This document shows, in pieces, positions 41,973 to 50,877 of a DNA stretch of 60,118 bases. Source of the DNA: Salibacterium aidingense DSM 18341 (GTDB taxonomy: Bacteria; Bacillota; Bacilli; Bacillales; Marinococcaceae). Position 1 is the stretch's first letter, and each line of letters starts with the position of its first letter. Under the pieces are notes generated by a model. It ran no database searches. It was not told the DNA's origin and saw nothing but the letters and a program-made list of their open reading frames with translations. The translations under genes were made by a program, and so were the position numbers. The stretch covers positions 1 to 60,118 of the forward strand of contig NZ_AUCI01000020.1 of the NCBI RefSeq assembly GCF_000429685.1, in the 5' to 3' direction.

Positions 41973-42823
41973 TATGGTTCCCTCGTGAGGTAGAAGAAGC
42001 CTGGGAGCAGAAAAGAAACAGGGGAGAAAATGCCTCCTTTATTGCCGGAGGAACGGTCATTCAAATGCAGCGGGAGCAGGGAGTTCCCTGTCCTTCCCAT
42101 CTAATCAGCCTGGAAAATATAAACGAAATGAATGGAATTGTCAGGAGGGGCAGTTATTTGCGGATAGGAGCGTTGAACTCACTAGCGGACGTCCGGAAAA
42201 GTCACGAAGTACAACAATACTTCCCATGTCTGGCAGAGGCGGTACGGAATATAGCCGCCCCCGCTGTGCGGAATAGGGGGACGATCGGTGGTAATCTTAT
42301 GTATGAAAAAGGAGATACTGTTCCTGCCTTTCTGGTACTGGATGCCTCTGTATCCTATTTTTACGCAGGCAGTCCTCATACTCTTCCAGTGCTTGACTTT
42401 CTCGAAAACAAGGTTGACGGTTTAGTGACTGCTTTTTGGATTCCGTATCCAACAAACGAAAACCGACGTTCCTTCTCTTTTTATAATAAAGTAGGCCGCA
42501 GGGAATCCTTTTCTCTCTCCGTGGTGAATGCTGCCGGGAGAATGGAGCTGGGAGAGGATGGGAGAGTACAAAAGGCGGCTTTGGCCGCAGGAGGAGGCAA
42601 TATTCCGGCGCAGTGTCTTGAGGAAGTGAAAAACCGGCTGTGCGGTAGTCATCTTTCCTTAGAAACGCTGCAGGAGTTATACTCTCTGATGCTCGACACG
42701 TTCACCCCGCCATCCGATGACTTTTTTTCTGCGGCCTATAAACAGAAAACCGCAGCCAATCTGATTCTCTCCCAGTTATATAGCAATGCAGAAAGAAATG
42801 GAGGAAAGGAGAAAGACGGATGA
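41921..42823 (+). CDS. pucC: Xanthine dehydrogenase FAD-binding subunit (PucC-like)
   Basis: A 300-residue FAD_binding_5/CO-dehydrogenase flavoprotein. FIAGGTVIQMQREQG is a shortened version of the first FAD loop, RNIAAPAVRNRGTIGGNLMYEKGDTVP is the second conserved loop, and SFSFYNKVGRRESFSLSVVNAA follows. It passes electrons from the iron-sulfur clusters to NAD+. The start ATG lies 52 bases inside pucB but is supported by AAAGGAAG 8 bases ahead. Confidence 0.9.
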   Translation: MAAREYAVSGRTKDSPVIWFPREVEEAWEQKRNRGENASFIAGGTVIQMQREQGVPCPSHLISLENINEMNGIVRRGSYLRIGALNSLADVRKSHEVQQYFPCLAEAVRNIAAPAVRNRGTIGGNLMYEKGDTVPAFLVLDASVSYFYAGSPHTLPVLDFLENKVDGLVTAFWIPYPTNENRRSFSFYNKVGRRESFSLSVVNAAGRMELGEDGRVQKAALAAGGGNIPAQCLEEVKNRLCGSHLSLETLQELYSLMLDTFTPPSDDFFSAAYKQKTAANLILSQLYSNAERNGGKEKDG

Positions 42824-45078
42824 CGGACCCAAAACCGAGAGCAGCGGCCAATAATAAACAAATACGGCCCGACGGGATTCCAAAAGTAACAGGACGTTTA
42901 AGATATTTAACGGACGGCTCCATGGATGGCATGCTGTATGGAAAAATAAAAAGAAGTGAGTTTCCTCATGCTCTTATAACCAGTATATCCGTGGAAAAAG
43001 CTGCAGCCATGCCGGGCGTCAGAGCGGTTATTACCCATGAAGATGTCCCTGCAGTAAATGGGTTTGGGATCGTTATGCCGGATCAACCGGTGTTGTGTGA
43101 AGACAGGGTGCGTTATGTCGGGGATGCCGTTGCAGCTGTTGCTGCGGAGACGCCGGCAGAAGCGGAGGCTGCCCTGGAAGCCATTGAAATAAAATATGAA
43201 GAACTCCCGGTTCTCGATTCACCGGAAAAAAGCTTATCATCCGAGGCCCCGCTGCTTCATCCGGAAGGAAATGTTCTGCATCGCAACGGGTATCAAAAAG
43301 GAGAATGTGAGAAGGGATTTAATCAGTGTTTCTGCATCGTAGAGGAAACCTATGAGGTTCCCCGGCAGATGCACACGTATATGGAAACGGAAGGGGGGAT
43401 CATTGCTCCGGAAGAAGATGGAGGTATTTCGGTGTATATGGGGACTCAGCATGGATTTAAAGATCGTTTTCAATTATCCCGGATTCTAGGAATCGAAGAA
43501 GAACGGATACGAGTTGTCTCCAGTCCAATGGGGGGGTCCTTTGGCGGAAAGGATGAATTGAATGTACAGCCTTACGCCGCTCTGCTTGCCCTAAAAAGCG
43601 GAGCTCCGGTGAAAATCCATCAGACGAGAAGCGAATCGATGCGCTCTGGTATTAAAAGACACCCGATGAAAATCACAATGAGGACAGGTACAGATCAGGA
43701 AGGGCATATATTGGCTCATAAAGTGGAAATTACTGCTGATACAGGAGCCTACTCTACCCTTGGCCCGGCTATTCTAGATTTTGCAGTGGAACATGCCGCC
43801 GGTCCCTACATCATCCCGCATGTAGAAGTGAACGGAGTTTCTGTGTTCACAAACAATGGAGTATCCGGAGAATTCCGGGGTTTTGGAGGCAACCAGGTGA
43901 CGTTTGCACTGGAAGGACAAATCGATCGTCTGGCCGAAAAAGTAAAGGTGTCCCCTATCGAGTTTCGAAAGATGAACCTGCGCGCTGAACACGACCCGGG
44001 ACCGTTGGGGCAGACCATTGTACCAACAATGGGAGCCGAACATGTGTTAAATGCGATGGAAAAAAAGCCTCCCCGTCTCTGGCGAAAGAAAGAATGGAAG
44101 CAGTACGGCACTGGAATTGCTATAACAATGCACGGCGGCGGACTCGGATACGGCCGGCTTGATCCAGCGGGAGGAAGACTTTCTTTGACCTCGGAGGGGA
44201 CCATTGAGGCCGCCTTTGGTTTTGAAGAATTTGGACAGGGGATAACGGGGGTGATTGAGGCGGTAGTGACAGAAGCGTTCGGCTGTTCCAGGGAAGATGT
44301 TACTATTCGTATCGGGGACACGGCAAAAGTTCCCGCCACCGGCTCTACGACAGCTTCCCGGGGCACAAGCATGGTTTGGCACGCGGTGCAGCGCATGAAA
44401 GGAGAGTTCCAGGAAAAGCTGTTGGACAAAGCCTCAGCTGTGGCAGGATGTCTAAAAGAAAAACTTTCTCTTGGCCGCGGCGGGTTTTATTGCGAAGAGG
44501 AACAGGTATTGACGTTTAGGCATCTGGCCAATGTTCTGGAGACAGACATTGTGACAACAACAACATTTGATTTTCCGACGACGCCGGATAACATGGATGG
44601 CAGTCACTATTTATACACATTTGCTGCCGTAAGGGCTGAGGTGGAGGTGGATATAAGGACAGGGCAGGTATCAGTTGCCGGCCTGAATCAAGCGGTTAGT
44701 GCAGGCCCAGTTATTCATGAACTTGGTTATAAAGGGCAGATTGAAGGCGGCGGGGTCATGTCTATTGGATATACATTAATGGAGGAAGCATCCATGCGGC
44801 AGGGACGTTATCTTACAGAAAACCTTGATACGTATATGATTCCAGGCATCTCAGATGTCCCCTTTGACCTTGACGTCCATCCGATCGAATCGTTAAGCGA
44901 TAATGACCCACATGGCCCGAGAGGAGTTGGGGAAATAGGGACGGTAGCTGTTGCTCCGGCCATCGTAAAAGCGATCCATGAAGCATGTGGCGTGTGGACG
45001 AATCACCTGCCGGTATCTCCGAATAAGATGCTGGAACATTTAACAGAAAGAGAGGTGCAGCCATGGATACCGAAATAG
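42820..45078 (+). CDS. pucD: Xanthine dehydrogenase molybdopterin-binding subunit (PucD-like)
   Basis: A 752-residue large subunit holding the molybdenum site. The a/b hammerhead domain (about 20-130) is followed by molybdenum-binding blocks MGGSFGGKDELNVQPYAALLAL, FRGFGGNQVTFALE, FEEFGQGI, GSTTASRGTSM and the active-site Glu region DNDPHGPRGVGEIGTVAVAPAIVKAI. All landmarks of purine hydroxylases are intact. With PucC and PucE it would oxidise hypoxanthine to xanthine and urate. The start overlaps pucC as ATGA. Substrate by analogy with B. subtilis; a related heterocycle hydroxylase is possible. Confidence 0.92.
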   Translation: MTDPKPRAAANNKQIRPDGIPKVTGRLRYLTDGSMDGMLYGKIKRSEFPHALITSISVEKAAAMPGVRAVITHEDVPAVNGFGIVMPDQPVLCEDRVRYVGDAVAAVAAETPAEAEAALEAIEIKYEELPVLDSPEKSLSSEAPLLHPEGNVLHRNGYQKGECEKGFNQCFCIVEETYEVPRQMHTYMETEGGIIAPEEDGGISVYMGTQHGFKDRFQLSRILGIEEERIRVVSSPMGGSFGGKDELNVQPYAALLALKSGAPVKIHQTRSESMRSGIKRHPMKITMRTGTDQEGHILAHKVEITADTGAYSTLGPAILDFAVEHAAGPYIIPHVEVNGVSVFTNNGVSGEFRGFGGNQVTFALEGQIDRLAEKVKVSPIEFRKMNLRAEHDPGPLGQTIVPTMGAEHVLNAMEKKPPRLWRKKEWKQYGTGIAITMHGGGLGYGRLDPAGGRLSLTSEGTIEAAFGFEEFGQGITGVIEAVVTEAFGCSREDVTIRIGDTAKVPATGSTTASRGTSMVWHAVQRMKGEFQEKLLDKASAVAGCLKEKLSLGRGGFYCEEEQVLTFRHLANVLETDIVTTTTFDFPTTPDNMDGSHYLYTFAAVRAEVEVDIRTGQVSVAGLNQAVSAGPVIHELGYKGQIEGGGVMSIGYTLMEEASMRQGRYLTENLDTYMIPGISDVPFDLDVHPIESLSDNDPHGPRGVGEIGTVAVAPAIVKAIHEACGVWTNHLPVSPNKMLEHLTEREVQPWIPK

Positions 45079-45563
45079 AAAACCAGCCGGTACGTCCCCT
45101 TACAATTCTTTCTTTTACCATAAACGGCCGGACGGTGCAGGTAACCACGGATCCCTCTGCCAGACTGGCAGACATTATCCGGGAAGCTCTTGATTTGACC
45201 GGCACAAAAATATCATGCGGGATAGGGCGGTGCGGTGCCTGTTCGGTCTGGTTGAACGGAAAACTGGTAAATTCCTGTCTTATTATGGCCTATCAGGCGG
45301 AAGGAAGCACGATAACAACAATAGAAGGAATCGGAGAAGAAGACAATCTTGATCCAGTGCAGCAGGCGTTTCTGGAAGAAGGTGGATTTCAGTGCGGCTA
45401 TTGCACCCCCGGCATGATCATGGCTGTGAAATCTTTACTGAAAGACACTCCCCATCCCAGCGATGAAGAAATAGCGGAAGGTCTTTCTGGTAATCTATGC
45501 CGCTGTACGGGATACAGCGGGATTGTAAGAGCCGTCCGGCGTGCAGCTGAAAAAGAACAATAA
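45063..45563 (+). CDS. pucE: Xanthine dehydrogenase 2Fe-2S subunit (PucE-like)
   Basis: A 166-residue protein with two [2Fe-2S] clusters. The plant-ferredoxin-type cluster uses [21 protein letters not shown], and the C-terminal cluster uses CGYCTPG and CRCTGY. It carries electrons from the molybdenum centre to FAD. GAGGTG precedes the ATG, which lies inside the end of pucD. It is the last gene of the operon. Confidence 0.94.
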   Translation: MDTEIENQPVRPLTILSFTINGRTVQVTTDPSARLADIIREALDLTGTKISCGIGRCGACSVWLNGKLVNSCLIMAYQAEGSTITTIEGIGEEDNLDPVQQAFLEEGGFQCGYCTPGMIMAVKSLLKDTPHPSDEEIAEGLSGNLCRCTGYSGIVRAVRRAAEKEQ

Positions 45564-45597
45564 AAATTCCGCCCATGCTTCTAGGGCGGAATTTTTA
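45562..45597 (+). terminator. Bidirectional terminator between pucE and the PTS genes
   Basis: AAAAATTCCGCCC and GGGCGGAATTTTT form a perfect 13-bp stem with A-run and T-run on either side, so it can serve pucE on + and the convergent PTS operon on -. Confidence 0.9.
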
Positions 45598-45677
45598 CAA
45601 AGCCGGATGGGATGGCGGAAGTACACAAAGTAAGGCGCATAGTACCCTTCAAAGTTCAATGGAGAACATACCATTAC

Positions 45678-47033
45678 TTATACGTTTAGTTCCTGTTTTT
45701 TATAGGATTTCCAGCCAATGGCGAAACAGATAGCTAACAACAGCAGGACAATAAGGGAAAACAGAAGGTTGGAGGAAACCACGTTACTGATATTCCCAAG
45801 CACAATTCCAATCACCCCGAAATCAGCATCCCCGAAAGTTGTACTTTCAAATCCGAGTGTTCCCAGGACCGGGAGCAGAAGTGCCGGCAGAAAGCTTATC
45901 ATGATTCCGTTGGCTGCAGCTCCGACAATAGCCCCAACCCGGCCTCCTGTAGCGTTTCCAAACACACCCGCCGCAGCGCCGGTAAAGAAATGAGGAACAA
46001 GGCCCGGCACGATAACGGCTAAACTGAAAACAGGGAGCAAAAACATACTAATTAATCCAGCAATAAAACTAACGATAAAACCTAATATGACAGCATTATT
46101 AGCAAATGGGAACACAGTCGGGCAGTCCAGGGCCGGTTTTGCATTGGGAACCACTTTATCGGCAATCCCTTTGAACGCTGGTACAATTTCTCCAAGAATC
46201 ATCCGAACCCCGGCTAGAATAATATAAACACCGGCAGCAAAGGCAAGACCCTGCATAAAGGAGAATACCAGAAAGTTCTGTCCTCCGCTTAATTCCCTTT
46301 CAATAAAGGCGTTACCGGCAAATCCTCCTACGACCACAAATAGAATAACCATTGTTAAAGATACAGCCACGGATGTGTCGCGAAGGAATCCCAGGGATTT
46401 AGGGACATTGATTTCTTCTGTGGAGCGGGACTTGTCTCCGACCCGCTTCCCGATAAATCCGGCAGCAAAGTAACCAATGGAACCAAAATGGCCGATGGCA
46501 ATGTCATCAGACTGGGTTATTTCTTTGGTATAGGGCTGAAGCAGAGCCGGGAAAAGCACCATCAGCGAACCAAGAAGGACGGCGCCAAGGATAACCATCG
46601 GTACACCAGACATTCCTCCTGTTGTTAAAATGACTGCAATTAAACACGCCATAAACATAATATGATGACCAGTTAAAAAGATAAATTTAAATGGAGTGAT
46701 CCTAGCCAAAATAATATTAGCGATCATGCCAAACAGCATAATCATAGCCGTTTCGGTACCAAAACTATCCTGGGCTACGGCTACAATCGCCTCGTTATTC
46801 GGGATGACCCCGTCTACATTGAAGGCATGATTGAACATGCTGCTGAACTGACCCAGGGAATCTTCTATCACTGCGGCTCCTGCCCCCAGAATGACAAATC
46901 CCAACACGGTTTTCAGTGTACCGGATATCACATCAGAAAACATTTTCCTTTGGATGAGAAGTCCAATAAGAGCGAATAAACCAACTAAAATTTCAGGTGT
47001 ACCCAGAATATCGTTCATTAATAGATCTACCAC
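45678..47033 (-). CDS. Ascorbate-type PTS permease, EIIC subunit (UlaA/SgaT-like)
   Basis: A 451-residue membrane protein with about eleven hydrophobic helices, matching the EIIC-SgaT (UlaA) family that takes up and phosphorylates L-ascorbate or related acids. Landmarks are GFVILGAGAAVIEDSLGQFSSMFNHAF, FIFLTGHHIMFMACLIAVIL, IGYFAAGFIGKRVGDKS and PNAKPALDCPTVFPFANNAVILGFIVSF. GTG 47033 starts the protein after GGGGGAG. It lies 29 bases downstream of the EIIB gene. In a sugar-acid-rich neighbourhood another acid substrate is possible. Confidence 0.9.
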   Translation of the reverse strand: MVDLLMNDILGTPEILVGLFALIGLLIQRKMFSDVISGTLKTVLGFVILGAGAAVIEDSLGQFSSMFNHAFNVDGVIPNNEAIVAVAQDSFGTETAMIMLFGMIANIILARITPFKFIFLTGHHIMFMACLIAVILTTGGMSGVPMVILGAVLLGSLMVLFPALLQPYTKEITQSDDIAIGHFGSIGYFAAGFIGKRVGDKSRSTEEINVPKSLGFLRDTSVAVSLTMVILFVVVGGFAGNAFIERELSGGQNFLVFSFMQGLAFAAGVYIILAGVRMILGEIVPAFKGIADKVVPNAKPALDCPTVFPFANNAVILGFIVSFIAGLISMFLLPVFSLAVIVPGLVPHFFTGAAAGVFGNATGGRVGAIVGAAANGIMISFLPALLLPVLGTLGFESTTFGDADFGVIGIVLGNISNVVSSNLLFSLIVLLLLAICFAIGWKSYKKQELNV

Positions 47034-47062
47034 ATGATCTCCCCCTTTTTTCTGAAAAGATG

Positions 47063-47329
47063 TTACAGTTTTTCTTCTAAGACACGACGTAATTCTTCCT
47101 TATCCAGTAGATTGTTAAGCAGGGCAATGTTTCGGCTGCCATCATCCAGATTTCCAAGAATATCCTCTGAACCGATAAAAAGGTCTGCTGTTTCGGTTTT
47201 TGCTGTTGTTAAATCGGTATGAGAAACATCTGCTTCTACATTCCTTTCCTGCAGAATGTTCTTGACATTCATCTCGACAATCATGGAGCTTCCTAACCCA
47301 TTTCCACAAACGACTACTATCTTTTTCAT
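47063..47329 (-). CDS. Ascorbate-type PTS EIIB subunit (UlaB/SgaB-like)
   Basis: An 88-residue EIIB protein. The N-terminal strand and phosphocysteine loop KKIVVVCGNGLGSSM has the active Cys8, and DLFIGSEDILGNL is also typical of SgaB. ATG 47329 is chosen because GGAGGAAGATAAA precedes it in the minus direction; the frame extends upstream into the regulator gene. It accepts phosphate from an EIIA and passes it to the sugar bound by the EIIC encoded next. Confidence 0.9.
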   Translation of the reverse strand: MKKIVVVCGNGLGSSMIVEMNVKNILQERNVEADVSHTDLTTAKTETADLFIGSEDILGNLDDGSRNIALLNNLLDKEELRRVLEEKL

Positions 47330-47330
47330 T

Positions 47331-49442
47331 TTATCTTCCTCCTCGAATGGAATATTGTTGAACCAGTGCCAAGATCTCATCAACTGCTTCCGCCTTTAGA
47401 AGATGCTCAGTATTGCCTGAATCGGAAAGCATTTCCGTCAGCTGGGATAAAGCCTGTAAATGTGTTTCATTATCGATCGCAGCTAATACAATAACAAGGA
47501 ACGCTTTGTGTTTCTCCTGTTCGGAAAAGAATACCGGCTCTTTCAGGTGAAGCAGGCTCATTCCTAATCGATCCACCCCTTCCTCTGGTCTGGCATGAGG
47601 AAGGGCTATGTTGGGTGCAATCACAACATAAGGACCGTTCTCCTTTACGTTCTGTATCATCGCCTCTACATAGTTTTCCTGAATGTTTTCATTGTTCAAC
47701 AGGGGAGCAGAAGCCATACGGACGGCCTCTTCCCAGTCTGCTGCGGAAGATTCAAAACGGATTGTTCTGTTGGTTAATAATTCATCTAACATAGGTTTAT
47801 AGGTCTCCTTCTTGAACGAATGGTTATTGGATAGGAAGCGATACAATTTATCCTGTAAGGCGTGTTTATCATGAATGGCTGCATATTGTGCGATCACGTT
47901 TATCAGTTCTTCTGTTTCATAATGGACCGGGGCTTCGGGTTGTTGAAGATACTCCTGCGTTTGGGAAATGACTGTTTCCCTTTCTTTCTCATTTAGAATG
48001 GTAGGAAGGTAAACAATGGGGGCCTGTTTCTGCTTAATAAACGAAGTGGAAAATACTATATCAGCCTCGATATGCTTCTCGTTGTATTCGCGAATCGAGA
48101 GAGTATGCGTAATCATTATTTCAGGTATAATCGTTTCGATTTGAGCTCTAACCATCCCGGAGGCGGCTATCCCATTTTCGCAGACGACGATTCCTTTAAA
48201 TTTTTTGACCGAGGTCTGGTTTTCCCTTCGCAGCCACCCTCCGAAATGCATCGCAATATAGGCAATTTCCTCTTCGGGAATCGCTTTACCAATAAAGGAT
48301 TCTAAATGAGAAAGAGAATGTTTTGTTAAATAATAAATGTCGGGATAATGGGCCTGCACGTCATTAAAATATTGATTATTCAAGGTCAGATCATACTTCA
48401 GGCGGTAGTAGGTCGGTTTTAAATGGAGGAACAGGTTGTCTTCCAGCTGTTTTCGTTCTTCAAAAACGATGCAGGCGGCCAGCTGGAAATCATCTACTAT
48501 TTTTCGTATCACCATTTTGAGCTGTTCCATTTCTTTTCTATTCGAACCGCTCAGCTGCTCATAATGAACCCTGGCCCCGAGGATCTGGATCGTTAGTAAG
48601 TAGAGTTCCTCGTCAGGAAGAGAGCTGAAGCCCTCATGAAGCAGGTTGTTATTTAGTTTTTGGAGAGATTGAAACGCCTCGGTGTTTTTCAGGATTTTAA
48701 TTTCTTCCTCTTCAATAGAGAGAGAAAGTTCTTGAGACTTCCTTTTTACGGCGATCATTATTTGCAATGTCAGCAGTCGGAATACTTCTTCCGTGAAGGA
48801 AACGTCCAATGCTGTTTCAATGGCTGTTATTTCTTTTTTCAATAAGGCAGTCAGGCCTGCATCCTGATGATTGGCGGAAGGATATAGAATATCGTTTAAT
48901 TTCTTATTAACATGTTCATTATTTGTGAAGTGCAGAAGACTGCTGATGGTATCGTTCATGACCTGCCGTTTTATTTTCTCGTTCCCATGAATTTCATAGC
49001 CACGCTTTGTGTGGGTAAGAGACAGACCTCTATCATCCATGCATTTGCTGATCCTGTTCAGATCCCTGAACATCGTTCCCCGGCTCACTTGAACATTTTC
49101 TTTTAAATGTTGAACCGTTGACGGTTTTGTTTGGGTCAACAACGTAAGTGTAGTAAGGTGTCTGCGTTCATTTGGAGAAAAGCGGTAATCCCATTCGTTC
49201 TGTAACGTTAATTTTTCAGGCAGTTCTTCGATGGTTTTTTCTGTAAGAAAGAATCCTTTTCCATAGGATTTTTGAATAGGTTCAAGTTTTTCCTGTTTAA
49301 GCCATCCATTTATTTGATCTAAGTCGTAATAAAGAGTCCGCTGGGAGACGCCGAATTGATCTTTAAGTTTTTCCATTTTGATTTCATTGTTTTGTTGGTA
49401 CAAGTAATGTAGAAGAGAAACTCGTCTCTTATCCAATACCAT
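47331..49442 (-). CDS. PRD-containing transcriptional regulator with EIIB-like and EIIA domains
   Basis: A 703-residue regulator of the LicR/MtlR/ManR class. It has an N-terminal HTH (about 5-60, DQFGVSQRTLYYDLDQIN), a second HTH (about 95-150), two PRDs (about 190-280 and 300-400), an EIIB-like domain with Cys in IVVCENGIAASGMVRA, and a C-terminal EIIA domain (about 555-700) with the phosphorylatable His of IALPHARPEEGVDRLG. PRD2 keeps its His in LHLKPTYYRLKY and IAMHFGGWLRR, while PRD1 appears to lack one. It probably activates its own operon when the PTS substrate is present. No separate EIIA gene exists here, so its EIIA domain may also serve transport. Confidence 0.92.
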   Translation of the reverse strand: MVLDKRRVSLLHYLYQQNNEIKMEKLKDQFGVSQRTLYYDLDQINGWLKQEKLEPIQKSYGKGFFLTEKTIEELPEKLTLQNEWDYRFSPNERRHLTTLTLLTQTKPSTVQHLKENVQVSRGTMFRDLNRISKCMDDRGLSLTHTKRGYEIHGNEKIKRQVMNDTISSLLHFTNNEHVNKKLNDILYPSANHQDAGLTALLKKEITAIETALDVSFTEEVFRLLTLQIMIAVKRKSQELSLSIEEEEIKILKNTEAFQSLQKLNNNLLHEGFSSLPDEELYLLTIQILGARVHYEQLSGSNRKEMEQLKMVIRKIVDDFQLAACIVFEERKQLEDNLFLHLKPTYYRLKYDLTLNNQYFNDVQAHYPDIYYLTKHSLSHLESFIGKAIPEEEIAYIAMHFGGWLRRENQTSVKKFKGIVVCENGIAASGMVRAQIETIIPEIMITHTLSIREYNEKHIEADIVFSTSFIKQKQAPIVYLPTILNEKERETVISQTQEYLQQPEAPVHYETEELINVIAQYAAIHDKHALQDKLYRFLSNNHSFKKETYKPMLDELLTNRTIRFESSAADWEEAVRMASAPLLNNENIQENYVEAMIQNVKENGPYVVIAPNIALPHARPEEGVDRLGMSLLHLKEPVFFSEQEKHKAFLVIVLAAIDNETHLQALSQLTEMLSDSGNTEHLLKAEAVDEILALVQQYSIRGGR

Positions 49443-49461
49443 GAAATTCTTCCCTCCTTTT

Positions 49462-49482
49462 TTGCAATATTGAATTGTGCAA
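49462..49482. promoter_or_regulatory. Inverted repeat in the regulator leader
   Basis: TTGCA and TGCAA frame an AT-rich 11-bp centre 20 bp before the regulator start codon on the minus strand. Possible autoregulatory site. Confidence 0.35.
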
Positions 49483-49520
49483 TGTGAAACTAAGATTGTT
49501 TGTGATGTGAAGGTATTCCT

Positions 49521-49549
49521 ATAATAAGACTTTTATACCTATTTTGTAA
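49521..49549 (-). promoter_or_regulatory. Promoter of the PTS/regulator operon
   Basis: Read on the minus strand, TTACAA (49549-49544), a 17-bp spacer and TATTAT (49526-49521) form a good vegetative-type promoter about 80 bp before the regulator. Confidence 0.6.
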
Positions 49550-49605
49550 GGGGTTGCAGTGTTCAATGTTTGAAAAAGATGAATTTGCAATTTGGAACAT
49601 CAATA

Positions 49606-49647
49606 ATATAAAAAAAGCGGCAGGAATTGTATACATGCCTGCCGCTT
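49606..49647 (-). terminator. Terminator of the DUF915 hydrolase gene
   Basis: AAAGCGGCAGG and CCTGCCGCTTT form an 11-bp stem; on the minus strand it is followed by TTTTTTTATATT. Confidence 0.88.
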
Positions 49648-49650
49648 TGT

Positions 49651-50502
49651 TCAGCTATTTTCCTTTGTACCCCATAAAAACTCTGCGATTTTCCGATCAA
49701 CCCCGGAATGTTCGTGCAGTCCGGAATGAGTAGCCTTCAAATCGGTGAATATTTTTTCATGGTAGATGGAGGGAGGAACAAGTTCCTGAATTCCGAGGGC
49801 GCTCCGTACGCTCACGACTCCATCGGTTTTCCGGTAGAAAGGGCTGCCGGCAATAGCAAGGACGCCCAGGTTATGTGGAAAAGCTCGTTTGTGTTCAAAC
49901 ATAGTCTGTACGGAAGCGGCACCGGGTTTTAAATCTTGAAGAGCGGCGCCATGATTGACTTCAAAATAAGAGTCCCTTTTTATTCCATAGAAAGGACTTC
50001 CGATCACAACTAGTTTCTCCACATCGGGATAGGAGGGACTCCGTTCTTTCCATAAATACTTGGCCGTGGTGAGACCTCCCATTGAATGCCCGACGAGATT
50101 CACCTGTTTAACATCGTAGGTTTTACCTAAGGTATGCATGACGTGCTGCAGCCACATGGTTTGCTGCTTGAGGGATGCTCTATTGTCTTCAAAGATAATT
50201 TGAATAAACGGGTTCTTTTTTTTCCCGAGGTTTCCTTCTGTGTGAAGGGCACCGGAAGAGGAGACATGAAACACTAATCCTTTGGAACCCCAGTTATTTT
50301 GAGCAAACCGTTCCAGCAATGTATTAAATGAGCCCGGTCCGCCTTTGAATCCATGAACAAATAAGGTTGGGGTGAATGGTTTCGTATCCATAGAGTCTGT
50401 CGATTTTTCAGGCAGCAGAAAAAAGGAAACCGCGACGGCGGTTAAGAGCACGATGAGGATGAATATAAGCTTTGTCCTGGCTTGAGAAAATATCTTTGCC
50501 AT
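49651..50502 (-). CDS. DUF915 alpha/beta hydrolase, membrane-anchored
   Basis: A 283-residue alpha/beta hydrolase of the DUF915 lipase-like family. An N-terminal hydrophobic helix (about 12-30, LIFILIVLLTAVAVSFFLL) suggests an uncleaved anchor or signal peptide, so the enzyme is outside the cell. FVHGFKGGPGSFNTLL is the oxyanion region, GHSMGGLTTAKYL holds the nucleophile Ser, and DGVVSVRSAL and HSGLHEH supply the acid and His. The ATG follows GGAGGAAGACC on the minus strand. It is monocistronic. Substrate unknown. Confidence 0.86.
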   Translation of the reverse strand: MAKIFSQARTKLIFILIVLLTAVAVSFFLLPEKSTDSMDTKPFTPTLFVHGFKGGPGSFNTLLERFAQNNWGSKGLVFHVSSSGALHTEGNLGKKKNPFIQIIFEDNRASLKQQTMWLQHVMHTLGKTYDVKQVNLVGHSMGGLTTAKYLWKERSPSYPDVEKLVVIGSPFYGIKRDSYFEVNHGAALQDLKPGAASVQTMFEHKRAFPHNLGVLAIAGSPFYRKTDGVVSVRSALGIQELVPPSIYHEKIFTDLKATHSGLHEHSGVDRKIAEFLWGTKENS

Positions 50503-50576
50503 GGTCTTCCTCCGTTCTGTATTTCTATGTACATTTTACTATAGTAATAGAGGGGAAGACATTAGTTATTTATTTC

Positions 50577-50654
50577 ATGGATGACACAAAACGACAGAAA
50601 GTGCTGATTGCTTTATCAGAAGTGGAAGAATATATTAATATGGTATATAAATAG
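50577..50654 (+). CDS. Possible 25-residue small protein
   Basis: The frame encodes MDDTKRQKVLIALSEVEEY plus six residues. It has a coherent amphipathic composition and precedes the small CxxC protein by 23 bases. AGGGGAAG lies 20 bases upstream, too far for a good start. It could be a small protein, a remnant, or chance. Confidence 0.3.
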   Translation: MDDTKRQKVLIALSEVEEYINMVYK

Positions 50655-50677
50655 TGTTGTGGAAAGGAGGACGTTTC

Positions 50678-50827
50678 ATGCTGTTTCGTAAAAACTGCGG
50701 TATCTGCAAGAAGAAAATCCGCGGCTATAAGCCTCGTAAATATATCGCTCCTTCCACTGGGAAAACGGTCCCTGTCTGCAAAATGTGTATGGAGTATGCA
50801 GAAAGAAGAGCCTGGCCCAAAGCATAA
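50678..50827 (+). CDS. Small zinc-ribbon-like CxxC protein
   Basis: A 49-residue, strongly basic protein starting MLFRKNCGICKKKIRG with a second pair in VCKMCMEYAERRAW. The two CxxC pairs (Cys7/Cys10 and Cys34/Cys37) are spaced as in a zinc ribbon. AAAGGAGG stands 7 bases before ATG 50678, one of the best ribosome sites in the region, which strongly supports translation. I do not recognise the family. It ends 50 bases before the convergent moaB end. Confidence 0.7.
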   Translation: MLFRKNCGICKKKIRGYKPRKYIAPSTGKTVPVCKMCMEYAERRAWPKA

Positions 50828-50838
50828 GAGCCGTCTCT

Positions 50839-50858
50839 GCCCCTTTGATGATCGGGGC
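50839..50858. terminator. GC hairpin between small protein and moaB
   Basis: GCCCC and GGGGC frame a 10-base loop between the two convergent genes. There is no strong T-run, so termination is uncertain. Confidence 0.4.
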
Positions 50859-50877
50859 GGGGGGGGTGTATTTTAGG

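Noticed and set aside
43806-44429. 207-codon minus-strand frame opposite pucD
   Set aside because: Shadow frame; the + strand has all molybdenum-site motifs.
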